Positions 6,449 through 11,701 of a stretch of 11,701 nucleotides of DNA are shown here, in pieces. Every line of letters starts with the position of its first letter. Position 1 is the stretch's first letter. Both the position numbers and the translations under genes were made by a program. Under the pieces are notes generated by a model. That model saw only the letters and a list, made by a program, of their open reading frames with translations, was not told where the DNA came from and did not search any database. Origin of the DNA: Propionibacteriaceae bacterium. Lineage in GTDB: Bacteria > Actinomycetota > Actinomycetes > Propionibacteriales > Propionibacteriaceae. The stretch covers positions 1 through 11,701 of the forward strand of contig JAJTCL010000079.1 in assembly GCA_021323255.1 (NCBI GenBank), in the 5' to 3' direction.

Positions 6449-6673
6449 ATGACTAATGACATCGCAGTGGTGGACATAGATGCGATGGCTGAGCCAGCGC
6501 CACGCCGCCGCGATCAACGGGGGATGGTCAGTGCCGAGTGGGCGGTAGGCATCATTGCCGCCATTGCGATTGCCGGAGTGCTGCTGGGAATCGTCACCAG
6601 CGGGCCGGTCCGAGACGCTTTGCTCGATTTCATCTTGATGGTGATCCGCTCCTTTTCTGGCTACATCCAGTGA
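6449..6673 (+). CDS. Flp-like small prepilin (DUF4244 type)
   Basis: A 74-residue protein with a hydrophilic leader ending in RRRDQRG, then MVSAEWAVGIIAAIAIAGVL as a single hydrophobic helix. Cleavage after Gly would leave Glu at +5 (G|MVSAE), the type IVb prepilin rule. A short hydrophobic tail (LLDFILMVIRSFSGYIQ) follows. It is the likely main pilus subunit of this cluster and matches the Mycobacterium Rv3656c-type DUF4244 family in size and position. ATG 6449 is chosen because GAGGAGGG lies at 6438-6445, only 3 bases upstream; a 14-codon in-frame extension is less likely. It is separated from tadC by 157 bases, suggesting its own control. Confidence 0.85.
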   Translation: MTNDIAVVDIDAMAEPAPRRRDQRGMVSAEWAVGIIAAIAIAGVLLGIVTSGPVRDALLDFILMVIRSFSGYIQ

Positions 6674-6710
6674 GGCTGGCTGAGGCGAGTGGGCAGTCGG
6701 AGCACCGCGG

Positions 6711-7070
6711 ATGATCCGAGCGCAGGACGCACGGGGGATGGTGACGGCCGAACTGGCCGTCACGACCCTGGCCGCTTTCGCACTGCTGACCGCGATGTGC
6801 TGGGGGATGTATCTGGTCGTCACGCAACTCCGCTGTGTCGACGCCGCGGCCGCGATCGCACGTCAGGCGGCTCGCGGCGACACTGTCGCGATCGCCAAGG
6901 CCAAGGCTGCAGCACCATCTGGAGCCACGATTGCGATCGACAAGCGGCCGAACCTGGTCATCGTGAGCGTGCGGGTGAAGGCTCGACCGTTGGCTCCCTG
7001 GTTGATTGCCGTGCCACTCCAGGCTCGGGCGCAGGTGGTCCCGGAGCCGGCCGCAGGTGACAACCGATGA
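6711..7070 (+). CDS. tadE: TadE-like pseudopilin
   Basis: A 119-residue protein with a very short leader MIRAQDARG followed by MVTAELAVTTLAAFALLTAM, a prepilin-like helix with Glu at +5 after Gly. The VDAAAAIARQAARGD stretch after the helix is the usual TadE pattern. A small soluble domain rich in beta-prone sequence follows (NLVIVSVRVKARPL). It is likely a minor subunit of the Tad pilus, processed like the Flp-like protein. ATG 6711 is preceded by GGAG at 6699-6702 with an 8-base spacer. It ends in an ATGA overlap with the next gene. It corresponds in place to Mycobacterium Rv3655c. Confidence 0.85.
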   Translation: MIRAQDARGMVTAELAVTTLAAFALLTAMCWGMYLVVTQLRCVDAAAAIARQAARGDTVAIAKAKAAAPSGATIAIDKRPNLVIVSVRVKARPLAPWLIAVPLQARAQVVPEPAAGDNR

Positions 7071-7468
7071 GCAAGCAACGAGGCGGGCGCGCCGAGCTAG
7101 GCAGTGCATCAGTGCTGATGGCCGGCATCCTCGGCGTGGTCATCACGTTCAGCAGTGCCGCCTTGGTGATTGCGGGATACGCCGTCGGCTATCGCCGAGC
7201 TCGCGCTGCAGCTGACCTCAGTGCGCTGAGTGCGGCAGCGGCGTTTCAGCACGGCCGGGACCCCTGTGCCCAGGCCGCACGCACCGCCGGGCACAACGGC
7301 GCCCGGGTGGACAGCTGCAGCAGGGTGGGCGATGCGGTCGACTTTGTGGTGACCGTGCGTGTCTCGGTGGTTTCAGGTACGCGCCTCCCTCAGCTACCGA
7401 GGACGGTAGCTGCAGCGGCTCACGCAGGTCCGGTGTCCTGGGCGTCCGGCTCGTCGAGCTCGAACTGA
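7067..7468 (+). CDS. TadE/TadG-like protein of the Rv3654c type
   Basis: A 133-residue protein with an N-terminal basic segment, then GSASVLMAGILGVVITFSSA as a single membrane helix. The RRARAAADLSALSAAAAF stretch is typical of TadG-like and Rv3654c-family proteins ('helicase/secretion neighborhood TadE-like'). The extracytoplasmic part has two Cys (in DPCAQAA and VDSCSR) that could form a disulfide. The usual 'ERGSAS' reads ELGSAS here. The start is coupled to tadE through ATGA at 7067-7070. Its last 49 bases overlap the convergent gene at 7420-7623. It is likely a minor pilus or secretion-associated component and the last gene of the operon. Confidence 0.8.
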   Translation: MSKQRGGRAELGSASVLMAGILGVVITFSSAALVIAGYAVGYRRARAAADLSALSAAAAFQHGRDPCAQAARTAGHNGARVDSCSRVGDAVDFVVTVRVSVVSGTRLPQLPRTVAAAAHAGPVSWASGSSSSN

Positions 7469-7623
7469 GGTGGTGTGACGGCGATGGTGGCTTTGCCCGC
7501 GTCCAAGTCAATACCCATGGGAGCGCCGCCGCCGTGGGACGGGCGGACCACGAGCATCTTCTGGCGATCCCGCTCCTCGCGCAGGTGCTTCAGGCCAGGC
7601 TGGAAGATCTCCAGGAAGCTCAC
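7420..7623 (-). CDS. Small DUF6191-like protein
   Basis: A 67-residue soluble protein starting SFLEIFQPGLKHLREERDRQ after the GTG codon, then VVRPSHGGGAPMGIDLDAGKATI. This 'FxPG..H..EE' start and 'IDLDxGxxxI' end are what I recall for DUF6191, a short actinobacterial family of unknown function. The last 20 or so residues (after KATIAV) are acidic, Pro-rich and lie where the gene overlaps the convergent tad gene. The start is GTG at 7623, in a 4-base GTGA overlap with the upstream gene at 7620-8087, so the pair is probably co-translated. No function is known to me. Confidence 0.7.
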   Translation of the reverse strand: MSFLEIFQPGLKHLREERDRQKMLVVRPSHGGGAPMGIDLDAGKATIAVTPPQFELDEPDAQDTGPA

Positions 7624-8087
7624 TTCTCGGGCTCGTCGCGGGTCAGAGCGTCTGCCTCATCAAGCATCGCCTGCCGCTCCGCTGCTGTGGTTGAGGCCCG
7701 GCCCTCCACATCTACGCTCGACTCTTCCTTAGTGGCTTCCGGCTGCGCCGGCCTGCTCGTCACTGTTGTGCTGGAGGTCTTGGTCGTGGTCCGGGTCGTC
7801 GAGGTTTCAGCTGGCGGTGTCGAGGCGTCTGCGGCAGCCGCATCTGAGGCTGCCAATTCCTTCAGCCGCTGGCGCCTCGCCCGCCCGCGCCGGATACCAG
7901 TGCGCAACAGCAAAAGCGCCAGGATGGTCACCGCCATGGTGATGGCACCGGTGATGAAAATACCCGCGCTGGTCACCTTCAGGACTGCTCCGAAGATGGA
8001 CAAGTCGTAGATGTCCGGGTTACTGACGAAAATCGCGATAACCAGTACCGCAACCAGAACAAGCAGTATCAAACCGAGCACGACCAT
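7620..8087 (-). CDS. Two-helix LapA-domain-like membrane protein with Thr-rich tail
   Basis: A 155-residue protein. Helix 1 is VLGLILLVLVAVLVIAIFV (about 2-21), followed by SNPDIYDLSIFG, the short loop with the 'SN...(V/L).(I/L)FG' pattern of LapA (DUF1049)-like proteins. Helix 2 is IFITGAITMAVTILALLLL (about 43-61). A basic region RTGIRRGRARRQR follows, so the tail is predicted cytoplasmic. The tail is Ala/Thr/Glu-rich (SATT-type, with TSTTRTTTKTSSTTVTS) and probably disordered. The function in actinobacteria is unknown. ATG 8087 has no ribosome binding site but sits 6 bases after a good -10 element, so the mRNA may be leaderless. Confidence 0.7.
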   Translation of the reverse strand: MVVLGLILLVLVAVLVIAIFVSNPDIYDLSIFGAVLKVTSAGIFITGAITMAVTILALLLLRTGIRRGRARRQRLKELAASDAAAADASTPPAETSTTRTTTKTSSTTVTSRPAQPEATKEESSVDVEGRASTTAAERQAMLDEADALTRDEPEK

Positions 8088-8093
8088 AGCGTC

Positions 8094-8121
8094 ATTATCA
8101 CTCGCGGGCGTACGCTCAATT
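8094..8121 (-). promoter_or_regulatory. Candidate leaderless promoter of the 7620-8087 gene
   Basis: On the minus strand GATAAT (8094-8099) matches TATAAT at 5 of 6 positions and ends 6 bases before the ATG at 8087, the distance expected when transcription starts at the A of ATG. A weak AATTGA element (8116-8121) lies 16 bases upstream. No Shine-Dalgarno sequence is present, which agrees with leaderless translation. Confidence 0.5.
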
Positions 8122-8167
8122 CAGCGACGCGAAGAGGCGTCTTCCCAAACGTCGCCTGCGGGCCCAG

Positions 8168-8193
8168 CAGGCCGATCCGAGCGATTCGGCCTG
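8168..8193 (+). promoter_or_regulatory. Hairpin or inverted repeat upstream of hppA
   Basis: CAGGCCGA (8168-8175) and TCGGCCTG (8186-8193) form a perfect 8-bp inverted repeat with a 10-base gap, about 130 bases before the hppA start. It lies in the divergent intergenic region. It could be an operator or part of a 5' leader. I found no convincing hppA promoter; TAGACT at 8260-8265 is a weak -10 candidate. Confidence 0.3.
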
Positions 8194-8321
8194 GCCACCG
8201 GGCCTCATTGCGATGTGTCGCGTACACGCCTCGATGACGAAACCAGTGCCACTTGTGGTTAGACTTCGCGAGCGGCTAAGGGCAGTAGCCGCGAGTGCCG
8301 AATGTCTCAGGAGGGCGATTG

Positions 8322-10641
8322 ATGTCCCTACTTCCAGTTCCCTTGGAAGTGACTTCTATTAGCTTGTCGGGAGTCAACCTGACGTTCGTCGCAGTGGTGG
8401 GCTGCATCGCCCTCCTTGCGCTGGTGATGGCCATGGTCTTCCGCCGCGAGGTGCTTGCAGCCGCTGACGGCACCCCGAATATGCAGTCAATCGCCCGCGC
8501 CGTTCAGGAGGGTGCGAGCGCTTATCTCGGTCGCCAGTTCCGAACCCTGAGTGTGTTCGCGGTCGCTGCATTCTTCCTACTGCTGCTGCTGCCAGTCCAT
8601 GCCAGTGAGGACTTCAGCAGTCTCACCTTGCGTATCAGCCGCTCCGTCGCCTTCCTAGCCGGAGCGGTCTTTTCTGCTCTGATCGGTTACCTCGGCATGT
8701 GGCTGGCGGTCCGCGCCAACGTACGCGTCGCCGCCGCCGCCCGCAGTGAAGGTCGCGATCCTGCTATGAAGATCGCCTTCCGAACTGGGGCGCATGTCGG
8801 CATGGCTACCGTCGGGCTGGGTCTGTTCGGCGCCGCATTGGTGGTCTTCATATTCCGCGGCGACGCTCCGACCATCCTCGAGGGCTTCGGCTTCGGCGCA
8901 GCAATGCTCGCCATGTTCATGCGCGTCGGCGGCGGCATCTTTACCAAGGCGGCTGACGTGGGGGCCGACCTGGTCGGCAAGGTTGAGCAGAACATTCCCG
9001 AAGACGATCCACGTAACGCCGCGACGATTGCAGACAACGTCGGCGACAACGTCGGTGACTGTGCTGGCATGGCCGCCGATCTGTTCGAGTCCTACGCCGT
9101 CACCCTGGTTGCGTCTTTGATCCTCGGCAGGGCGGCCTTCGGTGAGGCCGGCCTGGTGTTCCCGCTGATCGTGCCGGCAATCGGAGTCATCACCGCCATC
9201 ATCGGTGTTTTCCTGACCCGCCCACGAGCAGGCGAAAACGGACTCAAGACGATCAACCGTTCCTTCTATTTGTCCGCAGCCATCTCCGCGGTGCTGGTGG
9301 CAGTCGCGGCTTTCGCATACCTGCCGTCTTCATTCGCCGCACTCGGGGTGTCTGACGTCGAGCTCGGGCCGATCGACGATCCGCGGATCATCGCCATCGG
9401 CGCGGTCGTCATCGGCATCGTGCTCGCCGTTCTCATCCTCAGCCTGACCGGTTACTACACCGGCACCGAGGATCGCCCGGTCAACAATGTCGGCAAGACC
9501 TCACTGACTGGCGCAGCAACCGTCGTGCTGTCCGGCATTTCGGTAGGTCTTGAATCGGCGGTCTACACCGCCCTCGTTATTGCTGCAGCGGTCTACGGTG
9601 CGTTCCTGCTCGGCGGTTCTGGGATCGTCGGGCTGTTTGCGATCGCCCTCGCCGGCTGCGGCTTGCTCACAACTGTCGGCGTAATTGTGGCGATGGATAC
9701 CTTCGGTCCAGTCTCCGACAACGCCCAGGGCATCGCTTGGCAACACCACCAAGGCCATTACCAAAGGAATCGCGATCGCCACTGCGGTGCTTGCCGCGAC
9801 CGCCCTGTTCGGCTCCTACACCGACGCGATCAGGAATGTGTTGGCCGAGAGTTATGGCAGGTTCATCGAGCAGGCCGTGGTCTTCGCGCCGCAAACCTTG
9901 GTGGGCCTGCTGCTTGGCGCCGCTGTCGTCTTCTTGTTCTCAGGCCTCGCAATCAGCGCAGTCGGTCGCGCGGCCGGGGCCGTGGTGTTCGAGGTACGCC
10001 GCCAGTTCCGAGAGATCCCTGGGATCATGGAGGGCACCGGGAAACCCGAATACGGCAAGGTCGTCGACATCTGCACCAAGGATTCCTTGCGCGAGCTGGC
10101 AACACCGGGACTGTTGGCCATATGCGCCCCGGTTGCCGTTGGATTCGGCCTCGGGGCCTCTGCATTAGCCGGCTACCTGGCAGGCGCCATTGCCGCCGGC
10201 ACATTGATGGCGGTTTTCCTCGCGAACTCAGGGGGTGCCTGGGACAACGCCAAGAAACTGGTCGAGGACGGTCACCACGGTGGCAAGGGTTCGGATGCCC
10301 ATGCGGCGACAGTGATCGGGGACACCGTCGGCGACCCGTTCAAGGACACCGCAGGACCTGCCATCAACCCGTTGATCAAAGTCATGAACCTGGTATCGCT
10401 GCTGATCGCGCCGGCGGTCGTTGCCATGTCGCCGCTCAGCACCACCCCGAATGCCTTGCGCTATGTGATCGCGGGTGTGGCGGTAGCGATCATCATTACC
10501 ATGGTGACCATCAGCACTCGTCGTGAGGTGGCGATTGCCAGCCCGCCAGACGAGCCCCCGCGCCCCCAGCTGGAAGCAGAGGACACGGTGCAGGTCCCGA
10601 TAGAGCAATCTGAGACAAAGGTTGACAAACTAGCTCAATGA
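8322..10641 (+). pseudogene. hppA: K+-independent H+-pumping membrane pyrophosphatase, frameshifted by an internal deletion
   Basis: Membrane pyrophosphatases couple PPi hydrolysis to H+ export. The first 472 codons (to 9737) hold multiple TM helices, the catalytic DVGADLVGKVEQNIPEDDPRN segment and the acidic ADNVGDNVGDCAGMAADLFESY loop. They end at DTFGPVSDNAQGIA. The sequence resumes in another frame at 9739 with GNTTKAITKGIAIATAVLAA and continues about 300 codons through WDNAKKL and GDTVGDPFKDTAGPA to TGA at 10639-10641. Homologues have about 20 residues (EMSGDV..TDLDAV) between GIA and GNTTK, so about 59 bases are missing. The KAIT pattern marks the K+-independent class. Read without correction, the first frame runs to 10526 with a nonsense tail. 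ATG 8322 follows AGGAGGG (8309-8315) with a 6-base spacer. This is either a real pseudogene or an assembly error. Confidence 0.9.
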
Positions 10642-10697
10642 TCGACGCCGGTCGTTGGTGCCTGCCGGATCCCGCGCGCAAGGCACACTGGATTGCG

Positions 10698-11701
10698 ATG
10701 AGTAGCAATTCCTACGGCGACGGTTCGACACGCGGCTTCGACAAACTGCCGCCCGACCTGTATCAGCCTGACCCCGAGCTGGCTGGCTATCCGCCACCGC
10801 AGCCAGCACCGTCCATGGGACCAATCGGCTATGGCCAGTCTGGCCCAGGACAGCCGTACCGCCAGGTGGGCCCGTACGGGTCGGCTGGCTATCCGCCTCC
10901 GGTGCCGGCACCGACCAGCGCATTGCCCGACATCCCACGGCCCTACCAGCAGATGCTCCGCGGCCGGCAATATCGCTGGTGGAGACCGCTGCTCTGTCTG
11001 GTCCTGGTCCTGCCACTGGCGTTGCTCATGATGGGCCTTGCGATCATCCCGGTGCTCGTAGCTGGACTGGTGACGGGAGCGCCCGATCTCGTCGAGTACG
11101 CCTTGAGGGCAACGACCGACATCGCCAACATGGGCCCGGTCGGCTTCCTCTACTTGAATCTGACACTCATTGTGCTCATCCCGGCCAGCGGCCTGTCGAT
11201 CTGGATCGTGCATGGCATCCGGCCGGGATTCCTGTCTTCTGTCGCGGGCCGAATTCGGTGGCGCTGGCTGCTGCGCTGCATCGCCGTCATCACGCCGCTC
11301 TGGGCGCTCTACACCTTTCTGGGGGTGATCGTCGACCCATTCACCTCGCCCCGTCCTGATCACTGGGTTGCACTGCTGGTCATCGTGCTTTTCATGACCC
11401 CGTTGCAGGCAGCAGGGGAGGAGTACTTCTTCCGCGGCTGGATCATGCAGAACGTTGGCGCGTGGTTCGCTCGACCGATGGTCGCACTGGTCGCTTCACT
11501 CATCGTGTCGGCGGTCGCCTTCTCCACTGCCCACCTCAGTCCAGACCCCTGGGTACTAGGCACCATCGCCTGCCTCTCGGTGGCTTCTGGGCTTGCGGCC
11601 TGGCGGACCGGCGGACTAGAAGCCGGTATTGCGATGCATGCCATGAACAACGTGCTGACTTTCCTCGTCGTGGTGCTCTTCGGAGGTTGGTCTCAAGCGT
11701 T
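10698..11701 (+). CDS. CPBP (CAAX-type) intramembrane metalloprotease, 3' truncated by the window
   Basis: The open frame continues to the window end with 334 codons visible. Residues 1-93 are hydrophilic and rich in Pro, Tyr, Gly and Gln, with AGYPPP(Q/V)PAP twice (29-38 and 63-72), probably a disordered cytoplasmic arm. Hydrophobic helices follow at about 97-125, 148-171, 191-212, 223-238 and 262-277. The three CPBP motifs are in order: EEYFFRGW (241-248), FSTAHL (275-280) and HAMNN (314-318), so the glutamates, both histidines and the asparagine expected for metal binding are present. CPBP proteins include prenyl-protein proteases, bacteriocin-immunity and membrane-regulatory forms; the substrate is unknown. 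ATG 10698 has only a weak ribosome binding site. An in-frame ATG at 10638 overlaps the hppA stop (ATGA) and would add 20 residues, so the gene may be translationally coupled to hppA. Confidence 0.9.
   Translation, partial: MSSNSYGDGSTRGFDKLPPDLYQPDPELAGYPPPQPAPSMGPIGYGQSGPGQPYRQVGPYGSAGYPPPVPAPTSALPDIPRPYQQMLRGRQYRWWRPLLCLVLVLPLALLMMGLAIIPVLVAGLVTGAPDLVEYALRATTDIANMGPVGFLYLNLTLIVLIPASGLSIWIVHGIRPGFLSSVAGRIRWRWLLRCIAVITPLWALYTFLGVIVDPFTSPRPDHWVALLVIVLFMTPLQAAGEEYFFRGWIMQNVGAWFARPMVALVASLIVSAVAFSTAHLSPDPWVLGTIACLSVASGLAAWRTGGLEAGIAMHAMNNVLTFLVVVLFGGWSQA

Noticed and set aside
6233..6823. 196-codon minus-strand open frame across the tadC-pilin-tadE region
   Set aside because: It is antisense to genes with clear prepilin motifs, is Arg/His/Ser-rich, and has no domain.
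10635..11363. 242-codon minus-strand open frame opposite the CPBP protease gene
   Set aside because: The plus strand reads a continuous protein with all three CPBP motifs. The minus product is Arg/Asp/Gln-rich and unlike any family.

Overview
The window is high-GC bacterial DNA with an actinobacterial gene set and order. Supporting this are an acs start, an Ssd/TadZ-TadA-TadB-TadC-pilin-TadE-TadE-like cluster, an H+-pumping membrane pyrophosphatase of the K+-independent type, mostly 4-bp ATGA/GTGA junctions, and a leaderless-looking promoter. I cannot fix the family; a Propionibacteriales-like organism is only a guess.

Layout. Positions 1-89 (minus) hold the first 29 codons of acetyl-CoA synthetase. 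Positions 90-327 are intergenic and carry a 28-bp perfect palindrome plus a third inverted copy of its arm. A class I SAM methyltransferase (328-1080, minus) and a Fic-fold-like protein with an eroded active-site motif (1079-1786, plus) diverge from interlocked start codons. Positions 1787-2334 are a long non-coding stretch with a GC-rich hairpin, a possible 22-residue leader ORF with a good ribosome binding site, and a three-copy array of a DnaA-box-like heptamer just before ssd.

The Tad-type pilus or secretion operon runs from 2335 to 7468. It encodes an Ssd/TadZ-like P-loop protein (2335-3438), the TadA ATPase (3435-4631), TadB (4628-5463, broken by an apparent one-base loss), TadC (5467-6291), a small Flp-like prepilin (6449-6673), a TadE pseudopilin (6711-7070) and a second TadE/TadG-like protein (7067-7468). 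A 157-base gap before the prepilin gene holds a stem-loop and a second three-copy array of the same heptamer with almost the same spacing (30/39 versus 30/40). No prepilin peptidase is in the window.

A convergent minus-strand pair follows: a short DUF6191-like protein (7420-7623) and a two-helix LapA-like membrane protein (7620-8087). On the plus strand is hppA (8322-10641), which has lost about 59 bases in a highly conserved stretch and is frameshifted, then a CPBP (CAAX-type) membrane protease gene that runs off the end.

The pilus genes should act together: TadA powers a TadB/TadC inner-membrane platform that assembles the Flp-like and TadE-like subunits, with Ssd/TadZ likely placing the machine. 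The two frame lesions in otherwise well-conserved genes could be real decay or sequence errors; raw reads would decide. I see no mobile element, CRISPR, tRNA or rRNA.
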